Position numbers and translations under genes: made by a program. A model generated the notes under the pieces. The model made no database searches. It was given only the letters and a program-made list of their open reading frames with translations, and had not been told where the DNA came from. Positions 1-8,326 of a stretch of DNA of 41,179 nt are shown here, piece after piece (the first letter of the stretch is position 1; the number at the start of each line of letters is the position of its first letter). The stretch comes from Alphaproteobacteria bacterium (GTDB taxonomy: Bacteria; Pseudomonadota; Alphaproteobacteria; MPNO01; UBA2964): contig WHUE01000030.1 of the NCBI GenBank assembly GCA_009377375.1, forward strand, positions 1 to 41,179, in the 5' to 3' direction.

Positions 1-1
1 G

Positions 2-430
2 GTGCACAGCTTCCGCCTGCCCGGCATCTACGGGCCCGGGCGCAGCGCGTTCGACGCGCTGCGCGCCGGTACGGCGAAGCGGGTGGTGAAGCCGGGGCTG
101 GCCTTCTCGCGCATCCATGTGGATGACATCGTGCAGGTGCTGCGCGCCTCGATGGCGCGGCCCGATCCGGGGGCGGTCTACAATGTCTGCGACGATGCGC
201 CGGCGGCGTCCGCGGACGTGACCGCCCATGCCGCCGCGCTGCTCGGCGTCGAGGCGCCGCCGGAAATCCCCTTCGAGGACGCGGCGCTGTCGCCGATGGC
301 GCGCAGCTTCTATGCCGACAACAAGCGGGTGCGGAACGACCGTATCAAGGCCGAGCTGGGGGTGGCGCTGCGCTACCCGACATACCGCGAAGGCCTGGCC
401 GCGATCCTCGCGGAGGAGAACGGCGACTAA
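2..430 (+). CDS. NAD-dependent epimerase/dehydratase family protein, C-terminal part (5' truncated)
   Basis: Only the last 142 codons are inside the window; the reading frame is already open at the first base, so the start lies upstream. The visible part begins with LRLPGIYGPGRS-like sequence (FRLPGIYGPGRS), the conserved stretch after the catalytic YxxxK of extended short-chain dehydrogenases that act on nucleotide sugars, followed by a FSRIHVDDIV segment and VYNVCDD, both typical of this family. The NAD-binding GxxGxxG and the catalytic Tyr/Lys are not visible. It probably modifies a sugar nucleotide or a related substrate; the substrate cannot be told. Two glycosyltransferases downstream fit a surface-glycan role. 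Its stop codon overlaps the stop region of the convergent hydrolase gene by 4 bp. Confidence 0.85.
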   Translation: MHSFRLPGIYGPGRSAFDALRAGTAKRVVKPGLAFSRIHVDDIVQVLRASMARPDPGAVYNVCDDAPAASADVTAHAAALLGVEAPPEIPFEDAALSPMARSFYADNKRVRNDRIKAELGVALRYPTYREGLAAILAEENGD

Positions 431-1224
431 CCCAGCTCGTCGCAGAGCTCGTCCACCGTGCGGCACAGCCGGGCGAGATCGGCGTCGCGCGACAGGCGGT
501 GGTCGCCGTCCTTCACCAGGGTGACGGCGACATGCTCGCCCAGCAGCGCATCGGCGATGCGCAGGCTGTGCTCCCACGGCACGTCCTTGTCGCGCATGCC
601 GTGGATCAGCCGCACCGGGCAGTGGATGGCCAGCGGCCGCTCCAGCACCAGATGCGTCCGCCCGTCCTCGATCAGGGCGCGGGTGATGGGGTAGGGCGCG
701 TCCCCGTATTCCGACGGCTGGTAATAGACGCCGTCGCGCTCGATGGCGTCGCGGATCTCGGGCGGGAAGCGCTGCCACATCAGCGCCTCGGTGAAATCCG
801 GCGCCGCCGCCAGCCCGACCAGCCCGGCGACGCGGTCGGGCCGCGCCAGCGCCGCCAGCAGCATGATCCACCCGCCCATCGAGGAGCCGACCAGAACCTG
901 CGGCCCGTCGGTCAGCGCGTCCAGCGCCGACAGCGCGTCCCCGGTCCATATGCCGATGGCGCCGTCGGTGAAGGCGCCGGAAGAGCGGCCGTGCCCCTGG
1001 TAGTCGAACCGCAGGAAGGCGCGCCCGCTCGCGCGGCAATGCGTCTCCAGCGCCACCGCCTTCGTGCCGCCCATGTCGGACATGAACCCGCCCATGAAGA
1101 CTACCCCCGGATTCATGCCCTCGGTACGGTGGTAGGCGATGGACGCGCCGTCATCGCGTGCTAGTATCCGGGGCTCTTCATCGTCAGGCGTTTCCGGGCC
1201 GGGTTCGTCGGTCATGGTGGGCAT
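427..1224 (-). CDS. alpha/beta hydrolase (serine hydrolase, ABHD10-like)
   Basis: A 265-residue cytosolic alpha/beta-hydrolase-fold protein without a signal peptide. The nucleophile elbow is G-S-S-M-G at residues 113-117 (Ser115), the acid is probably Asp212 in HGMRDKDVP, and the base is His242 in DGDHRLS. The oxyanion region is VVFMGGFMSDMGG, and the FDYQGHGRSSG segment is typical of esterases and thioesterases related to ABHD10. Substrate unknown. The start is at the ATG at 1224; a second ATG three codons in (1215) is equally possible, and neither has a strong ribosome site. Only 18 bp separate this start from the divergent GT4 gene if that gene starts at 1243, so promoters of the two must overlap coding sequence. 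The 3' end overlaps the SDR gene. Confidence 0.88.
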   Translation of the reverse strand: MPTMTDEPGPETPDDEEPRILARDDGASIAYHRTEGMNPGVVFMGGFMSDMGGTKAVALETHCRASGRAFLRFDYQGHGRSSGAFTDGAIGIWTGDALSALDALTDGPQVLVGSSMGGWIMLLAALARPDRVAGLVGLAAAPDFTEALMWQRFPPEIRDAIERDGVYYQPSEYGDAPYPITRALIEDGRTHLVLERPLAIHCPVRLIHGMRDKDVPWEHSLRIADALLGEHVAVTLVKDGDHRLSRDADLARLCRTVDELCDELG

Positions 1225-1242
1225 CGGCGGCTTTGTTTTCGG

Positions 1243-2445
1243 ATGCAGCTCTCGCTAAAAATGGACACCCACCCTAACATCGCCAGCCCGGCGACGAAAC
1301 AAGCCCCCGTGGTGCTCCAGGTGCTGCCCTCGCTTGGCACCGGCGGGGTGGAGCGCGGGACGGTGGACATCGCCCGCGCCCTGACCGAGGCGGGATGGCA
1401 GGCGCTCGTGGCCTCGTCCGGCGGGCCGATGGTGCGCGAGGTGCAGCGGACGGGCGCCCTCCATGTCGAGCTGCCGGTCGAGTCGAAAAACCCGCTGGTG
1501 ATGTGGCGCAACGTCGACCGGCTCGCCCGGCTGATCGCCGAGCACAAGGTCGATATCGTCCATGCCCGCAGCCGCGCGCCGGCGTGGAGCGCGCTCTACG
1601 CCGCGAAGCGCGCCGGCGCCGCTTTCGTCACCACCTTCCACGGCCACTACAACGCGGCGAATCCGGCCAAGGCCTATTACAACTCGGTGATGGCCAGGGG
1701 GCGGCGGGTGATCGCCATTTCGGATTTCATCGGCGACCACGTGGTGCGCCGCTACGGCGCCGACCCGGCCGTGGTGCGCGTCATCCCGCGCGGGGTGGAT
1801 ATCGACATCTTCGATCCCGGCGCGGTCTCCGCCGAGCGGGTGATCGACGTGGCGGAAAGCTGGCGCGTGCCGGACGATGCCCGCGTGGTCATGCTGCCCG
1901 GAAGGCTGACGCGCTGGAAGGGCCAGTCGGTGCTGATCGAGGCGCTGGCGCGGATCGACCGCAAGGGCATCCGCTGCATCCTGGTCGGCGACGATCAGGG
2001 GCGCGAACGCTACCGGATGGAGCTCGAGGATCGCATCAAGCGGCTGGAGCTGGAGTCCGTGGTGCAGATCGCCGGCCACTGCCGCGACATGGCGGCAGCC
2101 TACATGCTGGCCGACGTGGTGATCTCCGCCTCCACCGATCCGGAAGCCTTCGGCCGCGTCATCGCGGAGGCGCAGGCGATGGGCCGCCCGGTGATCGCCA
2201 CCGACCACGGCGCCGCGCGCGAGACCGTGCTGGAAGGGGTCAGCGGCTGGCTGGTCCCGCCGGGCGATGCCAGCGCGCTGGCGGCGGCGCTGCGCGAGGC
2301 GCTGGCGCTGACGCCCGAACAGCGCGCGGCCCTGGCGGAAACCGCCATTGCCCATGTGCGCGGCCGCTATACCCGCCCCCGGATGTGCGAGGCCACGCTG
2401 GCCGTCTATGCCGAGCTGCTGGCCGAGGCGGGGCAGGGCGGGTGA
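1243..2445 (+). CDS. glycosyltransferase family 4 protein
   Basis: A 400-residue GT-B fold glycosyltransferase. The N-terminal domain starts with VVLQVLPSLGTGGVERGTVD, the acceptor-side loop of GT4 enzymes. The C-terminal donor domain has the phosphate-binding LPGRLTRWKGQ (Arg221, Lys226) and the E-x7-E motif at Glu301-Glu309 (EAFGRVIAE), expected for retaining GT4 transfer from a nucleotide sugar. It probably acts at the cytoplasmic face of the inner membrane in lipopolysaccharide or capsule assembly; the sugar is not predictable. The start at 1243 is uncertain: an ATG at 1261 would remove six residues (MQLSLK) and also fits the family. The following GT9 gene overlaps by 4 bp (GTGA), so the two are translationally coupled. 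Confidence 0.9.
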   Translation: MQLSLKMDTHPNIASPATKQAPVVLQVLPSLGTGGVERGTVDIARALTEAGWQALVASSGGPMVREVQRTGALHVELPVESKNPLVMWRNVDRLARLIAEHKVDIVHARSRAPAWSALYAAKRAGAAFVTTFHGHYNAANPAKAYYNSVMARGRRVIAISDFIGDHVVRRYGADPAVVRVIPRGVDIDIFDPGAVSAERVIDVAESWRVPDDARVVMLPGRLTRWKGQSVLIEALARIDRKGIRCILVGDDQGRERYRMELEDRIKRLELESVVQIAGHCRDMAAAYMLADVVISASTDPEAFGRVIAEAQAMGRPVIATDHGAARETVLEGVSGWLVPPGDASALAAALREALALTPEQRAALAETAIAHVRGRYTRPRMCEATLAVYAELLAEAGQGG

Positions 2446-3380
2446 GCGACGGGGCTGCGCGAAAGCGCATCCTGGTCGTCAAGCTGGGGGCGCTGGGCGA
2501 CATCGTGCTGGCGACCGGCCCGTTCAAGGCGATCCGGGCGCATCATCCGGGCGCCCGCATCACCCTGCTGACCGGCGCGCCCTACGCGGATTTTCTCGGC
2601 ATGAGCGGCTGGTTCGACGAGATATGGACCGACGACCGGCCGCCGCTTCACGCGCCCCGCCGTTGGCTGGCGCTGCGAAAGCGGCTGCGGGAGGGCCGCT
2701 TCGACCGGGTCTACGATCTGCAGACCTCGGACCGCAGCGGCTGGTATTTCCGCCTCATGGGGCCGGGCGCGCGGCCCGAATGGTCGGGCATCGCGCCGGG
2801 CTGCTCGCACCCCCATGCCAACTCCCGCCGGGATTTCATGCATTCGATCGAGCGCCAGGCGGAACAGCTCGCCATGGCGGGGATCGCCGACGTGCCGGGA
2901 TCGGACGTCTCCTGGGCCGTGGCCGATATCGCCCGCTTCGACCTGCCGGACCGCTTCGCCCTGCTGGTCCCCGGCGGGGCGCCGCACCGTCCCGAAAAGC
3001 GCTGGCCGGCCTCCGGCTATGCCGAGCTGGCGCGCAGGCTCGCAGCAAAGGGCGCGGCGCCGGTCGTCCTCGGCGCAGCGGCGGAAGCCCCGCTCGCCGC
3101 CGAAATCCGCGCCGCCTGCCCGGAAGCCGCGGACCTCACCGGCCGGACCGGCCTTGCCGACATCGCCGCGCTCGCCCGCGCGGCATCGGGCGCGGTCGGC
3201 AACGACACCGGCCCGATGCACATGATCGTCGCCGCCGGCTGTCCCTCGGTGGTGCTGTTCTCCGCCGCCTCCGACCCCGCGCTGACGGCGCCGCGCGGGG
3301 CGGCCGTGACGGTGCTGCGGCGCGACGGTCTGGCGGCGCTCGGCCCGGACGAGGTTGAATCGGCCCTGACAATGCGTTAA
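2442..3380 (+). CDS. glycosyltransferase family 9 (heptosyltransferase-like)
   Basis: A 312-residue protein that starts at GTG 2442, overlapping the stop of the GT4 gene as GTGA. The N-terminus [18 protein letters not shown] (KLGALGD at 14-20) is the GT9 signature of ADP-heptose:LPS heptosyltransferases RfaC/RfaF/WaaQ, and GNDTGPMH at 253-260 is the conserved donor-site motif of the C-terminal Rossmann domain. It is expected to add heptose or a related sugar to the lipopolysaccharide core in the cytoplasm. Length is a little shorter than the 320-350 residues usual for the family. The frame stays open far upstream through the GT4 gene, but that part is out-of-phase coding of GT4 and has no family similarity, so the GTG start is preferred. 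Confidence 0.88.
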   Translation: MSDGAARKRILVVKLGALGDIVLATGPFKAIRAHHPGARITLLTGAPYADFLGMSGWFDEIWTDDRPPLHAPRRWLALRKRLREGRFDRVYDLQTSDRSGWYFRLMGPGARPEWSGIAPGCSHPHANSRRDFMHSIERQAEQLAMAGIADVPGSDVSWAVADIARFDLPDRFALLVPGGAPHRPEKRWPASGYAELARRLAAKGAAPVVLGAAAEAPLAAEIRAACPEAADLTGRTGLADIAALARAASGAVGNDTGPMHMIVAAGCPSVVLFSAASDPALTAPRGAAVTVLRRDGLAALGPDEVESALTMR

Positions 3381-3444
3381 ACCGCGCCGCTGGCGTCCGG
3401 GGCGGGCGCTTGTCTCACAATGGATTACGGGCCATTTGGGCGCC

Positions 3445-5406
3445 ATGAGCACGGCATCGGAAAATGCGGCGGACGCGCGCGCGAAGGGCGGGGTATCGGT
3501 CACGCTGCCCGACGGCTCGTCGCGCGCCTATCCCGGCGCGGTGACGGGGGCGGAGGTGGCGGCGGATATCGGCCCCGGCCTCGCCAAGGCGGCGCTGGCG
3601 GTGGCGGTGGACGGCGAGATCCGCGACCTCAGCCGCGCCATAGAGGCCGACGCCAGCCTGCGCATCGTCACCCGCAAGGACGACGACGCGCTGGAACTGC
3701 TGCGTCACGACGCGGCGCATGTGATGGCGCAGGCGGTGCAGGAGCTCTACCCCGGCACGCAGGTCACGATCGGCCCGGCGATCGAGGACGGGTTCTATTA
3801 CGACTTCGCCCGCGACGAGCCGTTCACGCCCGAGGATCTGGCGAGGATCGAGGCCCGCATGGCCGAGATCGTGGATCAGGACATCCCCATCGTCCGCGAG
3901 GTCTGGGACCGCGACGAGGCGATCCGCGTGTTCTCCGAAATGGGCGAGAAATACAAGGCCGAGCTGATCGAGGGCCTGCCGCGGGACGAGGACGTCTCCG
4001 TCTACCGCCAGGGGGGATGGTTCGACCTCTGCCGCGGCCCGCATCTGGCCTCCACGGGCCGGCTGGGCAAGGGGTTCAAGCTGCTGAAGCTGGCCGGCGC
4101 CTACTGGCGCGGCGATTCCCGCAACGCGATGCTCCAGCGCATCTACGGCACGGCGTGGCGCGACGAGAAGGAGCTGGCCGCCTATCTCCACCGGCTGGAA
4201 GAGGCGGAGAAGCGCGACCACCGCCGGCTCGGCCGCGAGATGGACCTGTTCCACTTCCAGGAGGAAGCCGTCGGCTCCGCCTTCTGGCATCCGCATGGCT
4301 GGACGCTCTACCGCGCGGTGGAGCGCTACATGCGCGCCCGGCTGGAAGCGGCCGGCTACCAGGAGGTGCGCACGCCGTCGCTCTACGACCGGGCGCTGTG
4401 GGAGCAGTCCGGCCACTGGGAGAAGTTCGGCGAGCACATGTTCACGGTCGAGACGCAGGACGACCGCACGCTGGCCGTGAAGCCGATGAACTGCCCCGGC
4501 CACGTGCAGATCTTCCGCCAGGGCATCAAGAGCTACCGCGACCTGCCGCTGCGCATGGCCGAGTTCGGCTCCTGCCACCGCTACGAGCCGTCCGGCGCGC
4601 TGCACGGGCTGATGCGGGTGCGCCACTTCGTGCAGGACGACGCGCATATCTTCTGCACCGAGGACCAGGTGACGGCGGAGACGCTGTCCTTCTGCGGGCT
4701 GCTGCAATCGGTCTACCGCGATTTCGGGTTCGAGGACGTGGCGGTGAAGTTCTCCGACCGGCCGGAGACGCGGGCCGGCTCCGACGCGGTATGGGACCGG
4801 GCCGAGGGCGCGCTGAAGGCGGCGGTGGACGAGGCCGGTCTGAGCTACACGCTGAACCCGGGCGAGGGCGCGTTCTACGGCCCCAAGCTGGAATTCGTGC
4901 TGCGCGACGCCATCGGCCGGGACTGGCAGTGCGGCACGCTGCAGGTGGATTTCGTGCTGCCGGAACGGCTCGACGCCGAATATGTCGGCGAGGACGGGCA
5001 GAAGCACCGCCCGGTGATGCTGCACCGCGCTATCCTCGGCTCGTTCGAGCGGTTCATCGGTATCCTGATCGAGAACTACGCCGGGCGCATGCCGATGTGG
5101 CTCGCCCCCGTCCAGGCGGTGGTGGCGACGATCACCGACGCCGCCGACGGCTACGCCGAAGAGGTCCGGGCCGCGCTCGCCGAAGCGGGCGTCCGGGTGG
5201 AGCTGGACGTCCGGAACGAAAAGATCAACTACAAGGTGCGCGAGCACAGCCTCGCCAAGGTGCCCGCCATGCTCGTCGTGGGCGCGAAAGAGGTGGAGAA
5301 CCGGACGGTCGCGCTCCGTCGCCTCGGCGGCAAGGAACAGGAAACGCTTGCCTTGGACGATGCGGTGGCTACACTGAAACGGGAATCCGTGCCGCCTGCG
5401 GGCTGA
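3445..5406 (+). CDS. thrS: threonine--tRNA ligase
   Basis: A 653-residue class II aminoacyl-tRNA synthetase that charges tRNA-Thr. Domain order is full length: TGS domain (about 17-75), second additional editing domain with the [11 protein letters not shown] and DGFYYDF motifs (about 80-235), catalytic core, and C-terminal anticodon-binding domain (about 550-650). The zinc ligands that recognise threonine are present at Cys350 (MNCPGH), His401 (DDAHIFC) and His527 (MLHRAILGS), with exactly the spacing of the E. coli enzyme (334, 385, 511). The ATG at 3445 is chosen; an in-frame TTG at 3436 is possible. No strong ribosome site is visible. A weak promoter-like pair, TTGAAT at 3355 and TTAAAC at 3377, lies in the end of the GT9 gene. 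infC follows 52 bp downstream. Confidence 0.97.
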   Translation: MSTASENAADARAKGGVSVTLPDGSSRAYPGAVTGAEVAADIGPGLAKAALAVAVDGEIRDLSRAIEADASLRIVTRKDDDALELLRHDAAHVMAQAVQELYPGTQVTIGPAIEDGFYYDFARDEPFTPEDLARIEARMAEIVDQDIPIVREVWDRDEAIRVFSEMGEKYKAELIEGLPRDEDVSVYRQGGWFDLCRGPHLASTGRLGKGFKLLKLAGAYWRGDSRNAMLQRIYGTAWRDEKELAAYLHRLEEAEKRDHRRLGREMDLFHFQEEAVGSAFWHPHGWTLYRAVERYMRARLEAAGYQEVRTPSLYDRALWEQSGHWEKFGEHMFTVETQDDRTLAVKPMNCPGHVQIFRQGIKSYRDLPLRMAEFGSCHRYEPSGALHGLMRVRHFVQDDAHIFCTEDQVTAETLSFCGLLQSVYRDFGFEDVAVKFSDRPETRAGSDAVWDRAEGALKAAVDEAGLSYTLNPGEGAFYGPKLEFVLRDAIGRDWQCGTLQVDFVLPERLDAEYVGEDGQKHRPVMLHRAILGSFERFIGILIENYAGRMPMWLAPVQAVVATITDAADGYAEEVRAALAEAGVRVELDVRNEKINYKVREHSLAKVPAMLVVGAKEVENRTVALRRLGGKEQETLALDDAVATLKRESVPPAG

Positions 5407-5443
5407 TCCGGCAGGCATCAGGGCCCGTGCGGAGCCCACAGCG

Positions 5444-5449
5444 AAGGAG
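5444..5449 (+). promoter_or_regulatory. ribosome binding site supporting an ATA start for infC
   Basis: AAGGAG at 5444-5449 lies 9 nt before the ATA codon at 5459. It is the best Shine-Dalgarno sequence in the thrS-infC gap, and no ATG, GTG or TTG follows it at a useful distance in the infC frame before 5510. A second, weaker site, AGAAGGA at 5493-5499, lies 10 nt before the in-frame GTG at 5510. Confidence 0.65.
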
Positions 5450-5458
5450 CGACATCCC

Positions 5459-6001
5459 ATAGCAAGACGACCCTTTTTCGGCGCGGCGCCCCAGAAGGAC
5501 GACCGCCGCGTGAATGAATTGATCACCTCGCCCACTGTGCGCGTGGTCGATCCCGACGGCGAAATGCTCGGCGTCATGACCCCCGCCGAAGCCATGGCCA
5601 AAGCGGAGGGGTTCGGGCTGGATCTCGTGGAGATCTCGCCCAATGCCGACCCGCCCGTGTGCAAGATCCTCGATTACGGCAAGTTCAAGTACGAGGACCA
5701 GAAGCGCAAGGCCGAGGCCCGCAAGAAGCAGAAGACCATCGACATCAAGGAAATCAAGATGCGCCCCGGCATCGACGAGCACGATTACGACGTGAAGATG
5801 CGCGCCATGCGCCGCTTCCTCGACGAGGGCGACAAGGTCAAGGTCACGCTGCGCTTCCGCGGTCGCGAGCTCGCCCACCAGGAACTCGGGCTCAAGGTGC
5901 TCAACCGCGTCCGCGACGACGTGGACGAGGTCGCCAAGGTCGAGCAGATGCCCAAGATGGAAGGCCGCCAGATGATCATGGTGGTCGCCCCGGCCAAATA
6001 G
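5459..6001 (+). CDS. infC: translation initiation factor IF-3, with probable ATA start codon
   Basis: IF-3 binds the 30S subunit, prevents premature 50S joining and rejects non-canonical start codons. The body is unmistakable: [24 protein letters not shown] in the N-terminal domain, the basic linker [11 protein letters not shown], and the C-terminal domain with [17 protein letters not shown] and [15 protein letters not shown]. The first conventional start is GTG 5510 (163 residues), but the frame is open upstream to ATA 5459 and encodes [16 protein letters not shown], the basic N-terminal tail expected in this family. The ATA form is 180 residues, equal to E. coli IF-3, and has a better-placed AAGGAG. 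In E. coli infC starts with AUU, and IF-3 represses its own synthesis by discriminating against it; the same logic is inferred here. A shorter GTG-initiated form is also possible. Confidence 0.93.
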   Translation: MARRPFFGAAPQKDDRRVNELITSPTVRVVDPDGEMLGVMTPAEAMAKAEGFGLDLVEISPNADPPVCKILDYGKFKYEDQKRKAEARKKQKTIDIKEIKMRPGIDEHDYDVKMRAMRRFLDEGDKVKVTLRFRGRELAHQELGLKVLNRVRDDVDEVAKVEQMPKMEGRQMIMVVAPAK

Positions 6002-6042
6002 CCGGAAACAGCCGACCGGCCGCCGCCGGTTCCGGAATCACG

Positions 6043-6075
6043 AGGGCGGGCCCATAGAGCCCGCCCTTTGCTTTT
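6043..6075 (+). terminator. rho-independent terminator after infC
   Basis: Perfect 9-bp stem AGGGCGGGC (6043-6051) with GCCCGCCCT (6059-6067), 7-nt loop, followed by TTGCTTTT. It ends the thrS-infC unit 42 bp after the infC stop. The convergent oxygenase gene ends at 6092, 17 bp further on. Confidence 0.8.
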
Positions 6076-6091
6076 CCCGGTCTGCCGGCCG

Positions 6092-7156
6092 CTATTCCGC
6101 CTCGAGCGGGGCTTTCAGCCGGGTGTCCTTGAGGATGATGCCGCTGGTGCGCTCGGCGAGGACGGGCGGGATCGGTCGGGCGCCGTCGGTGGTGAGCCAG
6201 AGCCGCAGCAGGTGCCGCCTGCGCTCGGGCTCGGGCCAGTCCTCGTAGGCGGTGCGGGCATGCAGCGTCACGTGGTTGTAGAGGAACTGCATGTCGCCCT
6301 GGCGGAACTCCATGTCCATCTTCAGCTCGGCCAGCAGCGCGTCCATCATGTCCAGCGCTTCCTTCTGGGCGGGCGTGGTGCGCGGCACCTGCTCGAAGCG
6401 CTGCGTGGAATCGATGTACTGGCGGCCGTAGCGGCAGGTGAAGTAGCCGTTGTCGTAGTTGAAGACCGGCAGGATGTACCAGGGGTCCTTGCCCTCCGGC
6501 ACCTCGCCGCGGCGGTCGAAATAGATCTCGCCGGCGAGCTCGGCCGCGAGGTCGGGCCGGCGCTCCATCATCGTGTTGTGGACGGTCACGGAGCTGACGA
6601 TCGAGCTCAGCCCGCCCGACTTCGACGGATGCAGGCACAGCAGCCCGACGACATCGCAGGAATCGGCGTGGAAGCGCTGGTTCACGTTGGTCTGGTAGCC
6701 GCGCACGTTGGCGTGGCTCTGCTGGTTGTAGTCGGCGTCCGTCAGCTTCTTGACGTGACCGAGCACGTGGCCCTTCTTGTTCTGCGAGATGGCGCGGCCG
6801 AAATGCTGGCCGATGCCGAAGAAGGCGGCGGCGGCCTGGGCGCGGGTGTAGTTCCGCACCGGGAAGCCGCGCAGCAGCACGAAGCCGCGGCCGTCCAGCA
6901 GCTCCTCCCGGATCAGCGCCAGCGACTTGCCGAGCGTCGGAAGCGGGAAGTTCTCCTTCGTGATGTCGATAATGTCCATGCCGCGCGCCTCGACGCCGCG
7001 GATCGCGGCATCCAGATCGGCGACGTCCTCGTCCGTCAGGTGGTAGATCCACTCCTTCGTCTCGAGCATGCGCTCCTTCGTCCAGGCGGCGGGATCGACG
7101 ACGGACTTGCCCGGTGCGGCGGGCTGCCGGGCGGGTCGGACGGTCTTGCGGTACAT
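6092..7156 (-). CDS. TauD/TfdA family Fe(II)/2-oxoglutarate-type dioxygenase
   Basis: A 354-residue cytosolic protein of the TauD/TfdA superfamily. The iron facial triad is visible as His163 and Asp165 in RFHADSCD, and His299 in NHVTLHARTAYED. Arg314 and Arg318 in RRRHLLRLW are candidates for binding the 2-oxoglutarate carboxylate. An N-terminal extension of about 70 residues precedes the jelly-roll core, which makes it longer than TauD (about 280). The family hydroxylates or oxidatively cleaves small organic substrates; this substrate is unknown. The start is supported by AGGGAG about 6 nt before the ATG. A small inverted repeat at 7195-7210 lies upstream. It shares its direction with the creatininase-family gene, but a hairpin lies between them, so co-transcription is uncertain. 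Confidence 0.88.
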   Translation of the reverse strand: MYRKTVRPARQPAAPGKSVVDPAAWTKERMLETKEWIYHLTDEDVADLDAAIRGVEARGMDIIDITKENFPLPTLGKSLALIREELLDGRGFVLLRGFPVRNYTRAQAAAAFFGIGQHFGRAISQNKKGHVLGHVKKLTDADYNQQSHANVRGYQTNVNQRFHADSCDVVGLLCLHPSKSGGLSSIVSSVTVHNTMMERRPDLAAELAGEIYFDRRGEVPEGKDPWYILPVFNYDNGYFTCRYGRQYIDSTQRFEQVPRTTPAQKEALDMMDALLAELKMDMEFRQGDMQFLYNHVTLHARTAYEDWPEPERRRHLLRLWLTTDGARPIPPVLAERTSGIILKDTRLKAPLEAE

Positions 7157-7194
7157 GCTGCTACTCCCTGTCGCGGCCGGTCGCGCGCCGGCCT

Positions 7195-7210
7195 CATAGT
7201 GTGTCCTATG
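7195..7210. promoter_or_regulatory. candidate operator, inverted repeat CATAG-N6-CTATG
   Basis: A 16-bp imperfect dyad with perfect 5-bp arms, 39 bp upstream of the start of the TauD-type gene. The size and position suit a dimeric repressor or activator, but the arms are short and no second copy was seen. Confidence 0.35.
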
Positions 7211-7233
7211 ATGCGCGCCCTGCGGCGCGATTT

Positions 7234-7258
7234 AAAGACCCTGTTTTCTATAGGGTCT
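7234..7258 (-). terminator. hairpin after the creatininase-family gene, possible weak terminator
   Basis: Perfect 7-bp stem: AGACCCT at 7236-7242 pairs with AGGGTCT at 7252-7258, with a 9-nt loop. Read on the minus strand it lies 12 bp after the creatininase-family stop and is followed by TTTAAA, not a full U-tract. Confidence 0.45.
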
Positions 7259-7270
7259 GACGATCCGCCG

Positions 7271-8071
7271 TCAGCCGGGCTCGACCCGGCTCGACTGCGC
7301 GCGGAAATGCTTCACGAAGGCGACGCTGAAATCGACGATGTATTCGGTCACCTGCCGGCCGATCTCGGCGGAGGACCGGCTGGGATCGCCGGACATGATG
7401 CCGGTCTCGCGGACCTCGTCGGCGTTGATCGGCACCGGCACCTCCACGTCGCGGAACGTCACGCCGTTCCACATGGCGGGGGGAAGACCGAGAACCGTCT
7501 TGGCCGGCTTGTCCTCATACAGGTCGCGGCGGACCAGCTCGGGGAACAAATGCAGGTAGACGGATGCGATCGGATCGCCGCCATGCCCCATGGCGCTGCC
7601 GGCGCGGTCGCCCCAGATCTCGGCGCGCTTCTTCGGGGTCAGCATCCGCCAGGTGTTCAGGCAGGGGATCAGGATGCCGCGCTCCGCCCGGATCTTGCGC
7701 ACCGCCTGGTTGATCAGCGGGAAATTGCCGGTATGGCCGTTGAAGATCACAAGATGGTCGAGCCCGTGATCGAGGAAGCTGACGCAGATATCCTCGACCA
7801 GCGCCGTCATGGTCTCGGCGCGGAGCTGCACCCCGCCCGGAAAGGGGCGGAAATACTCGGCGTAGCCGAAGGGAACGGTGGGCGCGGCGATGGCGTCGGC
7901 GGCTTGCGCCACCATTTCGGCCATTTTCTCCGTGATCATGTGGTCGCCCATCGGCGATTGCGGCCCCTGCTCCTCCTGCGAGCCCAGAGAGACCAGGATG
8001 ACCGGGTTTTCCGCCATCCGTTCGCGGAATTCGTACCAGGTCATGTCCCTGAGCAGGTGCTTGCGTGCCAT
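7271..8071 (-). CDS. creatininase-family amidohydrolase with variant metal ligands
   Basis: A 266-residue member of the creatininase/creatinine amidohydrolase family, which hydrolyses C-N bonds with two divalent metals. Recognisable motifs are SLGSQEEQGPQSPMGDH (28-44), NGHTGN (111-116) and GHGGDPIAS (162-170). Compared with the classical EQHGPH...GTD and HAGE motifs, Glu33 is kept, but the following His ligand is Gln35, the Asp ligand position carries His44, and the Glu of HAGE is Asp166. This looks like a consistent subfamily rather than decay, because the frame is intact and His113 is present. The substrate is not predictable; creatinine hydrolysis should not be assumed. GGAAGGA lies 6 nt before the ATG. 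The gene lies upstream of the TauD-type gene on the same strand. Confidence 0.83.
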   Translation of the reverse strand: MARKHLLRDMTWYEFRERMAENPVILVSLGSQEEQGPQSPMGDHMITEKMAEMVAQAADAIAAPTVPFGYAEYFRPFPGGVQLRAETMTALVEDICVSFLDHGLDHLVIFNGHTGNFPLINQAVRKIRAERGILIPCLNTWRMLTPKKRAEIWGDRAGSAMGHGGDPIASVYLHLFPELVRRDLYEDKPAKTVLGLPPAMWNGVTFRDVEVPVPINADEVRETGIMSGDPSRSSAEIGRQVTEYIVDFSVAFVKHFRAQSSRVEPG

Positions 8072-8170
8072 TGCGTCCTTCCGCCTTTCCGGTGCCGGCG
8101 GCCGCCGCGCGGCCGATGACCATGCTTAGCACAGGGTTACCCGGCGCGCATACAGCGCCGCCGGAACCCC

Positions 8171-8199
8171 TTGCATTCGGCCGCCGCCACGGCTATAAA
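8171..8199 (+). promoter_or_regulatory. probable sigma-70 promoter of rpmI-rplT-pheS
   Basis: TTGCAT at 8171-8176 and TATAAA at 8194-8199 are separated by exactly 17 bp. The -10 box matches the consensus at five of six positions and stands out in GC-rich surroundings. Transcription would start near 8206, giving a leader of about 120 nt before rpmI. Confidence 0.65.
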
Positions 8200-8304
8200 C
8201 CGCGGCCTTGCGCGGTTTTCCGCGTGAGGAAGAACTGGGGCGACCCGGCGATCGCGTGGTCACTTCCGACGCGATGGGCATGCCGAGGTAGTCCGCAATC
8301 CGAT

Positions 8305-8320
8305 CCTTTTCCGAAAGGGG
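8305..8320 (+). promoter_or_regulatory. hairpin covering the rpmI ribosome binding site
   Basis: CCTTT (8305-8309) can pair with AAAGG (8314-8318) around a TCCG loop. The AAAGGGG that forms the 3' arm is also the Shine-Dalgarno sequence of rpmI (8314-8320, ATG at 8327). Pairing would hide the ribosome site, which suits translational control of the L35-L20 genes. The stem is only 5 bp, so stability depends on the longer leader fold. Confidence 0.45.
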
Positions 8321-8326
8321 AACGAA

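Noticed and set aside
1233..1261. TTGTTT-17-TAAAAA promoter-like pair before the GT4 gene
   Set aside because: The -10 box would overlap or lie after both possible start codons (1243 and 1261), so it cannot drive this gene in its full form.
3415..5664. Open frame of 749 codons on minus opposite thrS
   Set aside because: Antisense to an invariant housekeeping gene, no domain similarity.
6068..8119. Open frame of 683 codons on plus opposite the TauD and creatininase-family genes
   Set aside because: The minus-strand proteins show conserved motifs; the plus frame shows none.
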